NCBI GenBank assembly: GCA_011947345.1
Contig: JAAVTG010001008.1
Coordinates: 372,001 to 436,000 of the forward strand
Source of the DNA: Phytophthora quininea
Lineage: Eukaryota; Oomycota; Peronosporomycetes; Peronosporales; Peronosporaceae
Length of the DNA: 64,000 nt
Direction of reading: 5' to 3'
Part shown: piece by piece, positions 1 through 12,436 of the stretch
Numbering within the stretch: the first letter of the stretch is position 1
How the letters are laid out: every line of letters begins with the position of its first letter
The notes under the pieces: model-generated
The model's database searches: none
What the model saw: the letters and a program-made list of their open reading frames with translations, nothing else
What the model was told of the DNA's origin: nothing
Made by a program: the position numbers and the translations under genes

Positions 1-5
1 AGCAA

Positions 6-3000
6 GTGAACCCGGATATCGACTGGACGAACCGGACAATATCATCACGCAGTGATACCCAGTCGCCCACAGTTTTCTTCCGACAGTGCTTACGACAAAC
101 TCCAGCTCGTAAAGTCGGCCGCCAACGTCTCAAAAATGGTCGCAGTACTCGCGAGGACGATACTCTCCAGTACTTTTACATGCATCATGATTTTGACAGT
201 GCACAAGGATCCACTCGTGTTGTAGCAGCAAAAATCTGAAGAAACTACTGCGAGAAGAAGACAACGAATTCTGCTTCGTGATTCAGCATGATCCAGACAG
301 CGCTAAAGCAGACCGGCAATTAACTCAAGACTGGGATGCACTTCGCGGACACCCTGCCGAAAACCTCCTGCTGAAATACAAAGACGTCGTATTTCGAACG
401 CAGCTTCCTACCGTACCCCCAACGCGAAACGAAGATATCAAAGCCGAAATCGAACTTGTGGACGACGAACCTGTAGCGAGAAAGCAGTTTCGGCTCAGCG
501 AAGAAATGAAGGCCGCAATTCGTGAGTGGACAGCAGAAATGCTTCGAGCTGGCATTATTCGGCGTTCTAAATCACCCTACTCAGCACCAACCTTTGCGTT
601 AAAAGGCGGTGGGCTGGCGAGTAGTGCACGACTTTAGAGGAATCAACTCTAAGATTCGGCTGCCGGCGACGCCAGTCCCACGAAAGGAAGACATCTTCGA
701 CTCAATGCGCAAAGGTAAGGTTTTTCAGCCATGGACCTTTGTGGGGATTCTTTCAGGTGCGCTTGAGGAAACCAGATGTGCCGTATACCGCATTTTCGAC
801 TCCTGACGGATTATTCGAGTATTTGGTGACCCCCATGGGCCTCTCCTGCAGTCCTGCAGCGTTCAATAGGCTGATCCAGAAAGTTTTTGCCGACCAGAGC
901 AGCTTCTGCAAGGCCTATTTCGATGATTTGTTTGTCTACACCGAAACGAACGATATGGAGGACCACCTTATCGCCCTCGAAAAGGTTCTCGAGAGGTGCA
1001 AGGAGGAGCAACTCTACGTCAAGCTGTCGAAGTGTACGTTCTGCGCCTCGGAAATACCTTGTCTAGGCGACTTCATCGGAATCCATGGCATTCGGGTGGA
1101 CCCCGACAAGGTGAGAGTGATCCAGAACTGGCCGAAGCCTCGCACAAAGCGTGAACTACAGTCGTTCCTCGGCACATGTGTATATGTGCTCAAGTACTGT
1201 CCAGACTTCGCAGAATATTCGGCTCCGCTCACAGAGTTGACAAAGGGGAAGACTCGAAACGAACAGCTCCAGTTCAGTGATCTGCATGAAAAGTGCTTTG
1301 AAGAACTCAAGCGCAGACTCTCTAAGCCTCCCGTTCTAGCTCACCCCGATTTTGACCGAATGTTTTGCGTGAAAATGGATGCATCTGACTTTGCCGTCGG
1401 TGGCTACCTGTACCAACTCGACGAAAAATGGACGAGAGAGTCATTGCTTATGGCGGCAGAAAACTCAGCGAAGCAGAACTGAAGTACCCAACTCGCGAAA
1501 AAGAGCTTCTCGCAGCTCTATTTGCAATGCGCACATGGCATGTGTATCTGATTGACAAGCCGTTCATGATCAGCACGGACCATCGTACGCTTGAAACCAT
1601 CCTTCAGCAGAAGACGTGCTCTCAGCGGCTGGCAAGATGGCTCAACGAGCTTGGAATGTACCAACCACTCTTCAAATGGATCAAAGGAGACTCCAACATA
1701 GTGGCCGACTTCGTCTCTCGAAACCCTGGCTGGAAGCAGGACACGACCGCAATTTCTCTCGCTGCACTATTGAAACATATCAGGGACGATAATGAGAATA
1801 ATGGCGTCTCAACTCACCTGTACGCAAGCCAGCATCGCGGACCATCCCACAATATACAAGAACGGTGCTCAGAGCTATGCCAGAGTGATGTTTTTTCGGC
1901 CCCATCGTCAAGAAACTACAAGCCAAAGACAATAGCGAAGCAGCCCCACATGCTGGTGAGCTACCCAAGAACGCGAACATTGACCATTATGAACTACAAG
2001 ATTCGCTGCTGTTCTTCCGTTCACACCCTTCGCAAAACTGGCGACTTTGTGTTCCCGACAATCGTGAACTTCGTGACCGCATTCTTTTCAAAGAACACGA
2101 TTCGGTTGTCCGAGGACACCCGGGCTCGTCGAAGACCTTGAAGTTTATGCAGCAAAAGTATTATTGGCCATCAATGGCTCGTGATATTCGATCATACTGC
2201 GCTACGTGCGAAATGTGTATGCGGATCAAGACGTCTCGAAGCAAATCTCAAGGACTTCTGCATCCTTTAGACGTTCCAGAAGGTCGATGGAAACACATTA
2301 CCATGGACTTTGTGACGTCACTTCCGGAGACGAAGCCGCATCGCCACAATGCTGTGATGGTGATAGTGGATCGCCTTACGAAGCGTGCACACTTCGTCGC
2401 GACTAAATCAACAGCTACAGCGCAGGATACAGCGAAGCTTTTCGGGACAACTTTCAACGTCTTCATGGACTTCCTGTGTCTATTGTGTGTGATCGAGACT
2501 CAAAGTTTACCTCTAAATTCTGGACAAAATTGCTGGACTTGCAAAACACCAAGTTAAAACCGAGCAGCGCCTTCAAACCCTCAACGGACGGCCAAACTGA
2601 AATCACAAACCGTTTTCTTGGCGATTTCTTGCGCGCCTACGTGAACCCACACCAGACCGATTGGAACGAATTTCTTGCATTGGCCGAATTTGCATACAAT
2701 TCTCGCGCCCACGACAGCATTGGAATGGCTCCATTCGTCGCCGATTTAGGGTATTTACCACGTTCCGTGAGTGACTTAGCGGTTCCACCTCGCGACGGCC
2801 CTCGATCCGCCTCCCGATTCGTGGACACTCAGCAAACTATCCTGATCGAATGCCAAGACGCTCTAGATCAAGCTCAACAGAAGATGAAATTTTACTATGA
2901 TCGCAACCGACGGGCCACATCGTTTCGCGTCGGTGATCAAGTGCTGCTCGACACCTCAAACCTGGCTCTTCACCACGTCGGCAATGATGGGAAGCGGTCA

Positions 3001-3410
3001 CTGGCCCCGAAGTATATCGGACCATACCCTGTTCTCAAGATAACGACCCCGACACATACAAGATTGGTCTTCCACCAGGTCTCAAACTCCACGACGAGTT
3101 TCACGTACCTCGACTACGACGCTACAAGCCAGACAGCTCAGCTACTCGAGACAACCGCGTTCCAGCCTTGATTACACGCGACGGAAGTCTCGGGTTACAG
3201 GTCAAGGAAATTCTCAAGCATCGAGTTCGTCGTGGTGCCAACGAATATCTAATTCGTTGGTACGGCAGTGCAAACCAAGACTCATGGGAACCTGCTGAAT
3301 CGCTCATCCAAGTCCGCGGGCTTATCGACGCATTCCATGCTCGCGCCAATTCATCACGGCCTCGGACACGCTCTCAAGCGGCTCAAGCAACCACTACGCC
3401 GCTTTCCTAA
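6..3410 (+). pseudogene. Retrotransposon pol polyprotein, frameshifted
   Basis: Pieces in three frames together form pol. 6-239 holds an aspartic-protease-end remnant (NPDIDW). 278-637 is the N-terminal part of reverse transcriptase. 609-1482 carries the palm, with the catalytic YFDD box near 916-930 and the downstream LGDFIG and FLGTC blocks. RNase H follows to about 1740 (DASDFAVGG, then TREKELLA and STDH). The integrase zinc-binding half and core lie at about 2090-2800 (CATCEMC, MDFV, CDRDSKF and the GQTE glutamate region). A chromodomain sits at about 3180-3330 (YLIRWYG, SWEP). Breaks fall near 605, 740, 1425, 2140 and 2470. The block around the first catalytic aspartate of RT, near 720-760, is the worst preserved. 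Confidence 0.88.
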
Positions 3411-3419
3411 AGGAGGGAG
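3409..3419 (+). other. Polypurine tract of the retrotransposon
   Basis: AAAGGAGGGAG lies immediately before the LTR's TGTGAC start and overlaps the pol stop codon. Position and composition match the plus-strand primer of reverse transcription. Confidence 0.85.
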
Positions 3420-3960
3420 TGTGACAGTACGCCATGGAGTCCACTACTTATTTTGGCTGCTGTCTGATTCATCTTCGAGACACACACGATGTTCTCATGC
3501 AGCTATCACCCACAAACAGCCACTCCACAGGGCTACGTAGGCTGTAGGTAGCTTCCATTAACGTTTGCACGCTCAATTCATTCTTAAACTTGCCAATTAA
3601 GGATCACCCGAGCTCGAACTCGGCAGAGTTCGTGACAAGGCAACGGCGATGTATCCCGTTGTCCAAGCACCAAAAGTGGCTACACTTCAAGTACAGTAGG
3701 AAAACACTAAAGTATCTGTTGTCATTCTCTCACGCTCCACGCTTTTATCGTGTAGAAACGGGTTGGATTTGGAGCCCTGTAGTCTCGAACGCTCCTAGAT
3801 CGCGCAGGTGACTTCTACTTCTCCTTTGGTGCGCATTTCCCATGGAGTGAGCGAAACTATTTTATTGTGTCTCGACTTCAACTTAGCTACGTGACCGTAA
3901 TCACCATTTAGTCCCGGATTTTACAGCCTTCTTTATAAATCGTGTTCCGGTCTCCTCACA
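3420..3960 (+). repeat. 3' LTR of the chromovirus
   Basis: This 541-bp stretch begins TGTGA directly after the polypurine tract and ends TCACA, a perfect 5-bp terminal inversion with canonical TG/CA ends. A TTATAAAT box lies close to its right end (about 3933). The target-site duplication cannot be tested because the left LTR is outside the window. Confidence 0.85.
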
Positions 3961-4141
3961 TTCACTTGCTTCCACTATGCTGTGTCTCCCTCCTTTTCAG
4001 CAAATGAATCCATTTCGACTGTTGCACGAAATGTTGATGCACACAATTTGCGACGCATTGCTGGCCCGTGTCATTGACGCTCCGTGGCGGTACTGCCAGA
4101 CCTTGTTGCACGTTTCCGCTGCCAATTTTGCTTTTGCCGCG

Positions 4142-5760
4142 ATGCTGCCAGAGACCTCTCGGTCCCCGACGTCGCTGCCCAGCGCGTCCTCGCTCTTCTC
4201 GCGCTCGCCCAACGCCGTCCACAACCAGCGACCTCTTCCGCGCCTCTTGCCGCTGCCTCCTCGGTCCCCCACCATCGCCGCCAACGACCAGAGTTTGCTG
4301 GTGTTCTTGCACCCGAACAGGTCGCCCACGTGCGTCGCCGTAGCTGAAACAGAACAAAGCAAACCCAATGGAAAACGCCCGAGAGAGGACGAGCACAAGT
4401 CGAGCTCCGAGGAGGGAGAGACCCCGCGCGCAAGGAAGCGAGTGAATGCAGGAGGAACCAGGTGCAGGAAACCCACATACCTCGTCCGAAAGGTATTTCA
4501 AAAGAGGAGATAGCAGAAGAGCTTTTAGACATTGATTTAATCGACGTTTTGTGTGTGTTTCATGGCAGGAGGAGAAGGGAGAGCTGGTGGAGCAGATCAG
4601 GAAGCTGGAGGCGCAAGTGCACTACCTGGAGCAGACGGCGGCGAACAACTCGGACGGGTTGGCGCACGCAGTAGCGAGAAGGGCAGACCACAAGTTCTTC
4701 GAGGAGGAGATGCACAACCATCTGCTGAGAGAAGCCGTCCGTAACCAGCACTTCCAGCTCTTTACCGCGCAGTCGGCACTGTCAGAACTCACGGTGAGAG
4801 CATTGGACAAGGAGCTCAACCTCAATGCGCGGATACTGACATCGTGACTCAACCCAAACAGTACTCAGTCCAGCAGCAGCAATGCCCCATCAACACGTAC
4901 ATCCGACTTGGGTGCGATATTGAGAAGCGCCGCTTGCTACTAGAAGGAATGAAGTCTCAAAAGCTCCTGGACGCTGAACAGCTCATGGATCGACGAACGC
5001 AGTTCATGAAGGGTCCTGATGAACTTCGTCGCGAGACGGCGCAGTTTAACACAGACTCTGGCGCCCTGTGCGCTGTTATCTTCGAGGTGACGCCCTTCGA
5101 CGCATTTGAGGACGTGAAGGATGCCATGCACGCCTTCAAAGCTGTGAAGGCCTACGCGAGGCGGTTGGGCACAGCGGTGGTGCCGTCATATGCCGGCGAT
5201 GACCCTGGAATTTTCCACAGTCGATTGCAAATCGACACCAGGAAGAAACCCACCGAGACGAGTTTCGTCATGTTCTCTGAGATGCACCTGCCGAAAGCAG
5301 CCCCTCATGTTTGTTCGGATGTTGCCCACGACAAGCACAACGAAACTCTAGGGGTGTTTGTTCTCGACTCGGTGGACGAAGACGATCTGCATCCGTACCA
5401 GCCATCCGAGTTCCTGCGGGAGGATATCAACGCTGTGATCACAATCGCAAGAGGCTGCCGGCGTGTCCGCGCCAAGGACGGTGACAGGAAAAGGACAAAT
5501 GCGAGCCGTGTCTGGTGATTCGTCGGTGGATCTTGCTCACGTTGCTGCCAAACGACCATGGAGTTGCTACGGCGGAAGCGATGGATTATCTGCTGCAGAC
5601 CTGCCTCCGAATGGGCGACGAAATGCTCCAAGCCGTCCGCGAGGGCATAACAGCTTCCCACAGCGTTGGCTCCCATTCAGATCAGCGGAGTTGGTCTTCG
5701 GCCTGCTATTCCTCTTCATCAAAGTGTTCGGGTCGAAGGTGCAGCAGCACTGCGGGGTGA
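4142..5760 (+). CDS. Coiled-coil/START-like family protein, copy A (divergent)
   Basis: First member of the cluster. Exons 4142-4492, 4569-4793 and 4862-5760 are separated by GT-AG introns of 76 and 68 bp, giving about 491 residues. Exon 1 is Ser/Pro-rich and ends in the family's basic motif, here KPTYLVRK. Exon 2 (75 codons) is coiled coil. Exon 3 has the family helix with RLGCDIEKRR, then the START-like part including the acidic DSVDEDDLHPY motif. A one-base gap near 5505 (CC for CCC) separates the last 80 residues, and adding it makes exon 3 a multiple of three. The in-frame ATG at 3977 is an alternative start only 17 bp from the LTR. The family is thought to be regulatory because a basic motif precedes the coiled coil, but ligand and DNA binding are unproven. 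Confidence 0.72.
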
Positions 5761-5848
5761 CGACGCCAATCTGAAGGTTGCACCCAAACTTTGAGCTCTA
5801 TGAACGTGTATTTAGTGTTTATCAGCAATAAAAATGTTGGTGTTGTCG

Positions 5849-7259
5849 TCAATATCTCCGAGCGGTTTGCTGCGGAGGGGCAATGAAGGGTGGTGCAGGT
5901 GGTAGCATGGCTTCTGAAGCTGGGAGTTGATGATTCGACTGTAAATCTCCCGACGGTTGCCGAGAAGACAACGTGTAGCGTACATTGTTGAGCATGGCCT
6001 CGCCCACCTGCTCAATTCCATTCCGGATACGCTGAGTCGTTTCGAATGGCAGCTGAACATTCGACTTGCGGATTCGCAGCAGCGACCACCGCGTCAGAAT
6101 GGCAACCCGCTCCAATTCCACCTCGCCCGTTTGCGTCTTCTGCTTGGGTCTCGTACATGTGGAAATCAACATTAACACAGTCACGTCCTGGCGAATCCGC
6201 CGCCCCGGAATGTACGGGTAGAGCTCATCTTCGTTCACAAAGTCGATAGCCAGTACTCCCATTTCATCTCCATGCCCAAGAGCGCCAAGATCGTCCGATT
6301 CATCGGGCAATTCAACTCCAAAGCTGCGGGTCCTTCTCGTTCGTGGTACTCTGAAAACATGGCACTATTCGTCTCCATCTCGGCCACGTTGGCCACGTTC
6401 GTGACCAATCTCTGCTGCGAGACCGAAGGGTCCCAGTGGTCATCGTTTTCTCTGATCGTAATATCCCCCAGAAGCTCCGACAAACTGATCTCGAGATTGT
6501 ACGAGAAATTCAGCAGCACATCGAACACTGTCCGTGGGTCGCTCACGCCGGCAAAGGGCGTGACGTCGAACCCCATGTAGCAATAATCTCCATGGATGTT
6601 CTCGAACTTTTGGTTGTCGGAGAAGGCGGTGGACGGGTCCATGAACCTGCGTCTGGCCACTAGAAATTGAAGTGCGTCGTGCAGTTTCCTCCTCTTCATG
6701 GCCAACAGCGTGGCGTGGCGCTCCACTGGGTCCTTCCCCAGTTGGATGAAAGTCTCAAAGGGACTGTGCTCCTGCACCCGCATGAACTGCGAGATCATGG
6801 ACTGCGTGTTGGCAAAGGCCAGTCTCTGACTGTGGATGGCATGGCGCATCGCCCTATTCTGCTGCTCCTGTTGCAGCAGATTCTGTCTGGCCTCCATGAC
6901 GTCGCTCTGCTGCTTGTACTTGCTCATCTGGGTCTGCAGCTTGTCCAGTTCCTTGTACAGCACGCCCAGCTCCTCCTTGCGCATGTAGTAGGTCCTTTTT
7001 CGGGGTTTCTTGGGCGCGGCACCCTGTTTTGTCTTGCTAGGCCTCTTTTAAGAGTGCGGGTAGGGTCCGCGATTGCTATTTTGTCCCTGTCGTCGCTCTT
7101 GTCGACTGGAGAAGACGTCATCGAGTCGTTGTGCCAGGGTTGAGGAGCGCGCGGAGGAGCCACTGACTGCATCAGCGATAGTAGCGCGTGAGCTGAGGCC
7201 GGAGAGCTGGGCGCGGAAGCCTCGGCGGACGTCGAAGTAGCCGCCGGCGTGCGCAACAT
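5849..7259 (-). CDS. Coiled-coil/START-like family protein, copy B (intronless)
   Basis: Convergent with copy A, about 470 residues. A Ser/Ala/Pro-rich N terminus leads to KRTYYMRK, an uninterrupted coiled coil (EELGVLYKEL onward), the helix AFANTQSMISQF, IQLGKDPVERH and the START-like part with GDITIREND and VNEDELYPY. Both introns seen in copies C, D, E and G are cleanly absent: MRK runs straight into EELG, and ISQFM straight into RVQEH. Two one-base gaps (AAAA near 7045, CCC near 6328) split the frame, and restoring both gives a length divisible by three. The C-terminal tail is Pro-rich and unlike the other copies. Confidence 0.78.
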
Positions 7260-7933
7260 CGTGTCGATTAGGGACTGGCAGAAATCCAGTCAAAGTGCGA
7301 GTGACGTCGGAAAGCGGAATGTGGCGTAGTCGGGGCGTCATCACTGAAGGCTCTCGCAACGGTGTGCCAAGCGAAACCCTTCAAGGCAAGCGAGGTGGAG
7401 AAGACCAGCAGCCAGAGATGCCTGCTACGACTGCAAGAAGAGATCGAGCGGTGACAGAAATCCCGTTTGAAGCGTACTGCACTCGACGCGATATAACTGT
7501 TGAGAGGATCCCTTCATCCACGCCATAATCATGAAGCACTCGATGTGTCCGATACTCTCACTTTGTGGCGACATCTCTCGTCCTTGGGCAATGACAACGA
7601 CTTTACGTTCTTTCGCCAAGACTCAAGCGAAGGTAGAGCTCGAGCATTGCCGACTATAACGGAAGCTGCTGGGATTCTATTACCTCAAGATTTCGGTTCA
7701 CTGCAGAAGAAGACACCACACAACGTGGACAGTAGTTGTTCATGCTGCGGCTTGCTTACCATTTTCTTTTCCAATGGTTTCCTTTTGATTGTCGAAGTCA
7801 TAGCTTCACGCACTTTCACTACCGATTTCGCTGCTCCACGATCCGATTGCCGCCCAAGCAGCTTTTGCTTCAGAAACACTCGAGTGTCTATGCACGACTT
7901 GAATTACCATCGCCTCATTTCCAGACTTGGCCC
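7260..7933. other. Divergent promoter region between copies B and C
   Basis: 674 bp between two divergent start codons. Open frames here are short and show no family motif, so it presumably holds both promoters. I could not pick out a convincing initiator element. Confidence 0.5.
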
Positions 7934-9215
7934 ATGCAGCCCTCCCTGTTCCAGTCGCTGGTGACGGCCTCTCAGATGCAGCGCAGCGCCGACGCCAATT
8001 CGCAGTGGACGGGTCCGCAGTTCCAATACGGCGCAGCATGGAGTGCTGCACCTCCCAACAACAGCCGCAAGGAACTGGACCCGTCGCTGCTGTCGCGAAC
8101 GTACTACCGCCGCAAGGTTGGTCGAGATCAAACTCACATTTTCAGTTCATTCCAATGGGAATCTGACGCTGATCGATGCACAGGAAGAGAAGAAGATCTT
8201 GGAGCATCAGGTCCAGGGCTTGACCATGCAGCTGCAACACCTTGCACGAAGGAAAGAGTTCGCTAAACGACGTGAATGTGTCGGGATGCGCCAGAAGCAA
8301 AACCAGCACCTACGGGACTCGATTCTTGGGCAAAGAGTCATCTTTGCCAACACGCAGTCCATGATCTCCGAGTTCTTGGTACAGAAGAAGCTTGCTCAAT
8401 CGGAGTCTCAAATGGTATTAACTGAACTATTGTGTTCGCAGAGAGGTCCTGATCACAGTCGGAATGAGCCCGTGATTCGGTTGGGACTAGACCCACACGA
8501 ACGGTACAATACGCTGCTGGCCATGAAGCAGGAGCGGCTGTACGAGATAACGCACTTCCTCACGGAGCGCTCTCGCTACATGGCGATGGACACGGACTTC
8601 ACCGACCTGCAGAGGTTCCATGCAGCCAATGGAGATGTCTGTCTGGTGCGCTTCGATATCAAGCCGCTGTACAAGGCACAGAGCGTGAAACAAGCCTTTG
8701 ATGGCGTGCAGAAGTTCTCGTATAACATGGAGATCAGCATTTCCGAGCTGGTTGGCGACATCACGGTCCGTGAGAACGACGACGCGGACTGGGACAGCTC
8801 CGTAGCTCAACATCGACTCGTCACTTCCATTATCCCAAGCATCAAGGTCGACACAAACAACGTGACTTTCACGCAGTATTGGAGAGATGGATCGGGCCCT
8901 CGTGTGGACAGGACCGTGGGGGCTGAAATTGGACTTGCAGTGTGCAACTTCGTCGAAGAGGACGCGCTGTATCCGTACCATGAAACCGAGCGAGTGCGGC
9001 AGGATATTACCTACCAGATTATGATCGCAAAGTACCCTCGTGGGGAGCTTGATGATCTCGTGGTAGCGACCAGGTGGACTTGTTTGCGGCTCCGAAGACC
9101 CCCGTTCCCGCTGGACGAGGGTGTTGCGGCGCACATTCGAGACGGTATGGAGCAGGTTGGCGAGGCCATGTTTACCTCCATTCGACACGCGGTGAATGCA
9201 AGCCCATCAAGATAG
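7934..9215 (+). CDS. Coiled-coil/START-like family protein, copy C (intact)
   Basis: Fully intact reference copy of 383 residues. Exons are 7934-8116, 8184-8378 and 8442-9215 with introns of 67 and 63 bp, all phase 0. Residues 54-61 are the basic SRTYYRRK motif. Exon 2 is exactly 195 nt and encodes a Lys/Arg/Gln-rich coiled coil ending in FANTQSMISEF. Exon 3 is 774 nt and encodes the START-like fold: LGLDPHERY, a helix with LLAMKQERL, ANGDVCLVRFD, GDITVREND at about residue 231, VAQHRLVTS, VEEDALYPY and TRWTCLRLR. The ATG at 7934 is chosen because it gives an N terminus like that of the paralogs. The second intron is a multiple of three and stop-free, so a retained-intron isoform would stay in frame. 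Confidence 0.85.
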
Positions 9216-9277
9216 TAATAAGTGTTGTTGCTGCTGCTGCATCTTCACGAAATCATTTACAATGAACTCGTAGCAAA

Positions 9278-10490
9278 CTATAAGCGCTCACTGTTGGTAC
9301 TATTGGGTGCAGGCCCCGCATTTCGCGCTGCAGTCATCATAGCGTCTCCAATCTTTACAAGTCCGCCTTGCAGTCGATCCACCACAAACGGCGGGACAGC
9401 AATTTCGGACTTGCGGATGCGAAGACACCACCACCTCGTCAGTACGATCATGGGCGTGCCGTCGCTGCGGTTGTGCCAGGAGGCCATGATGATCACGGTC
9501 ACGTCTTGGCGCACTCGTTCTTTCGGACGATACGGAAACACTTCGTCCTCATCCACGGCGTCGGAAATCGAGAGCCCGACTTCCTTGATTCCGCTACCCG
9601 GTGGTCCTGGCGGACTGTACTCAGCAAATCCCACATTGTTAGTGTCCATCTGAACGGCACCGCCAACGGTCGAAACAAGGCGATGCTGAGCTACGGAACT
9701 GCTCAACTGTGGATCGTCGTTCTCTCGGACAGTGATGTCGCCCAGTACATCTGAAATGCAGATCTCAATGTTGTACACAAAGTACTCGAGGGCATCGATG
9801 ATGGCCTTCACACTGTGCGCCTCGGGCAGCGGCACAATCTCAAACCGCTCCGAACACAAGTCTCCGTTGGTCGCTTCGAACTTCTTCTGGTCGCAGTACT
9901 CGGTGGTGACGTCCATAAATCGCTGTCGTTCTCGAACGAACTCGTAGGCTCGTTGGATGCGCTCCTGCTTCATCTTCAGCAGTTCGGCATGCCGCTGCGT
10001 TCGGTCTTTTGGAAGATGAGTGAGCGTGTCGAATGGACCAGTGTGTTCTCTCTCTGTGGCAACATCAGAATGTCAGCCCCAAATCTGCGACTTGATATCA
10101 AAACGTGCGCACCAGGACTTGGGAAACCATAGATAACGAGCTGGCAAACGTCAGGCGCTGCATGTGCAGCACGTCGCGAAGTTTTTGGTTGTCAGCTTCA
10201 CGCTGCATCAGAGCTTCTCGTTGTTTCAAGACTTCTGTGTGGTTGGCGTAATGTGTCATCTGCTGCTTCAGACGTGCCATCTCTGCTAGAAGTTCTTCGA
10301 TCTCGACCTGCGAACGTAGTTAGAGTAAATACAGTGGACGCGTCAACTAAGCGATGCTCACTTTTCGTCTGCAATACGTGCGGATCTTCTTCTTCTTTGG
10401 TTTGATCGTCCTGGGCTTCGTTGCTTTCGGGGCGGTCGACGTTGGGCTTGGAGGAGCCGTACCGCCTTTAACAGCATGCACTCGAGCCAT
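9278..10490 (-). CDS. Coiled-coil/START-like family protein, copy D (intact)
   Basis: Intact, 365 residues, tail to tail with copy C (62 bp between stops). Exons are 10490-10362, 10307-10113 and 10051-9278 with introns of 54 and 61 bp. Exon 1 is short and basic, ending KKKKIRTYCRRK. Exon 2 is again 195 nt and exon 3 again 774 nt, identical in length to copy C. START-like landmarks are ANGDLCSERFEI (ATNGDLCSERF here), GDITVRENDD, VAQHRLVST, MDTNNVGFAEY, VDEDEVFPYRP and TRWWCLRIRK. It is closest to copy G (same CSERFEIVPLPEA block), so D/G and C/E form two pairs within the subgroup. Confidence 0.85.
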
Positions 10491-10777
10491 TGTTGGCGAC
10501 CTTGGAAATGGTCATGTTCAGGTTGGGCAACAGCAAGCACAATCATTATTCACTCGTGGTCCAATGGATTCACTCGCTCATACTGTCTGCGAGTGAGGGC
10601 CGCTAGAGAACACAATCATTGAAGCTGCCAGTCCGAGCGGCAGCGACAAGCGACGGCAACAAGGCAAGTTTGTTGCCGATCGATGGCGCTTTGTAAATGC
10701 CATCAACACTAACAAGCAAGGCGACTGCCATAATCTCCCAAGCAATCAATCTTCACGGATATCTGAGTAAAGTTTCT

Positions 10778-12147
10778 TCACATGATCGCTCGTATCGAAG
10801 TTGATCTGGCGTTGATAGAGTGCCGGATCGACGTGAACATGGCATGCCCAATCTGCTCCATGCCGTTCCGAATGTGCGACGCAATGTCTTCGTCCAGTTC
10901 GAACGGGGCTTGCGCAGTCGGAGACACGTCCATCGACTGGCCACCACTACGCCGCCGTCCTCTTCGTGGCTTGCGCTCGTGTCGGAACCGCATTCGCTGG
11001 CGGTACTACTGCCGGTAGGTGCCATCTGTGAGCTTGGCCGTCTTGGGTATTTGGCGATCATAATGAAGAAGGTAATGTCTTGTTGCACTCGCTCGAATCG
11101 GCAGTACGGATACAGCGCATCCTCGTCAACGTAGTTGCAGACTGCGATGCCCAATTCAGTGCCCACCGTCCTGTCGATTTGCGGCCCCGAGCCATTTCCC
11201 CAGTAGTGTGAACGTGATGTTGTTCGTGTCCACCTTGACTTGAGGAGTGATAGACGTCACCAACCGATGCTGAGCCACGGAGCTGTCCCAGTCGACGTCG
11301 TCGTTCTCTCGGACGGTGATGTCGCCGATGAGCTCCGAGATGCTGATCTCCATGTTGTACGAGAACTGGAGCACGCCGTCAAAGGCTTGCTTGACGGTCT
11401 GCGCCTTCCGGAACGGCTTAATGTCGAAGCCCACCATGCAGACGTCGCCATTAGCAGCCTGGAATCTCTGCAAGTCGGTAAACTCCGTGTCCATCGCCAT
11501 GTAGCGAGAACGCTCAGTTAGGAAAGCGACGGCTTCGTCCAGCCGCTGCTGCTTCATGGCCAGTAGAGTTTCATAGCGCTCATGCAGATCGACGCCCAGT
11601 CGAATCACCGGCTCGTAGTTGCTATGATCGGGACCTCTCTACAGCAGAAATCACATCGGTGAATAACGTTCCTGTCAGCACTAAAAGCTCAACTTTACGC
11701 ACCAGAAACTCGTTGATCATCGACTGCGTGTTGGCAAAGATGATGCGTTGGCCACGGATGGATTCCCTAAGCTCGTGGTTTCTCTCTTTGCTGGCCTCCG
11801 CAGCCTTCTGTCGCTTCGCAAACTCGCCTCTCTTCTGGAGATGCTGCTTCTGCGCGTTCAAGGCGAACAACTGTCGCTCCAGGGTCTTCAGCTCTTCCTA
11901 CGCATTGTTGTATCGTCAGCTACGTCCTCCATCATCTGCATCATTATTGTAAGCAGTGAAGTCGGTCAATACCTTCCGTCGGTAGTACGTCCGCGAGAGC
12001 AGCCCCGGGTCCGGCTCCTTCCTTGCCGCTGCTTGGAGGCTTCTTGGTCCTTTGCTGCTCTGGTTTCTTGGACACTGCCTTGCCATTCTTTTGAGGAGCT
12101 GCTGAGCGCTTCTTAGCTCCTCCCTTGGTCTTGTCTTGAGCGGACAT
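10778..12147 (-). CDS. Coiled-coil/START-like family protein, copy E
   Basis: Closest to copy C. Exons are 12147-11973, 11897-11703 (195 nt) and 11638-10778, with introns of 75 and 64 bp. The Lys/Pro-rich N terminus leads to LLSRTYYRRK. The coiled coil ends FANTQSMINEFL and exon 3 opens RGPDHS as in copy C. The frame is disturbed three times: near 12020 (one extra or two missing bases), near 11205 (probable loss of one AC unit) and near 10905 (CCCC for CCCCC). With these allowed for, the protein is about 410 residues and keeps GDITVREND, VDEDALYPY and SRWTCLRLRK. A Ser/Thr/Asp-rich insertion follows the IAKYPR block. Confidence 0.75.
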
Positions 12148-12436
12148 CGTCTCGGAATGAGAGGTGGTCTTGAAGGGAAGCAGCTCGCGTGTTAGTTCAA
12201 GGTGCATAGCCGGTCAAGAAGGTAATGTCAAACAGCACCGCTTGTACACGAAGAGCTCGCTCGAGCTTGCCCTTCCAGGTGCTGACGAAGAGAGAGCGCC
12301 ATCCAGAGCGCGCTTCAGCTGCGCGAGTTCGTTGCTGCAGGCAGGTGGCGCCATGCGACCTGTGCAGACTTGCCGCCACTATACCGGCTGTTTTTGCACT
12401 ACGGGCTGACAGCCACTTTCCAGTCAAACGTCTCGA

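Larger units (their letters stand above)
1..3960 (+). mobile_element. Ty3/gypsy chromodomain LTR retrotransposon, 3' part
   Basis: The order protease remnant, reverse transcriptase, RNase H, integrase, chromodomain, polypurine tract, LTR is that of a Ty3/gypsy chromovirus. The left LTR, primer-binding site and gag lie outside the window. The chromodomain at the integrase C terminus is known in this group to steer integration toward marked chromatin. The right end is well defined (TG...CA, 5-bp terminal inversion). The reading frame is broken at several points, so this copy looks non-autonomous, although some breaks may be sequence errors as in neighbouring host genes. The element ends about 180 bp before the first gene of the START-like cluster. 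Confidence 0.93.
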
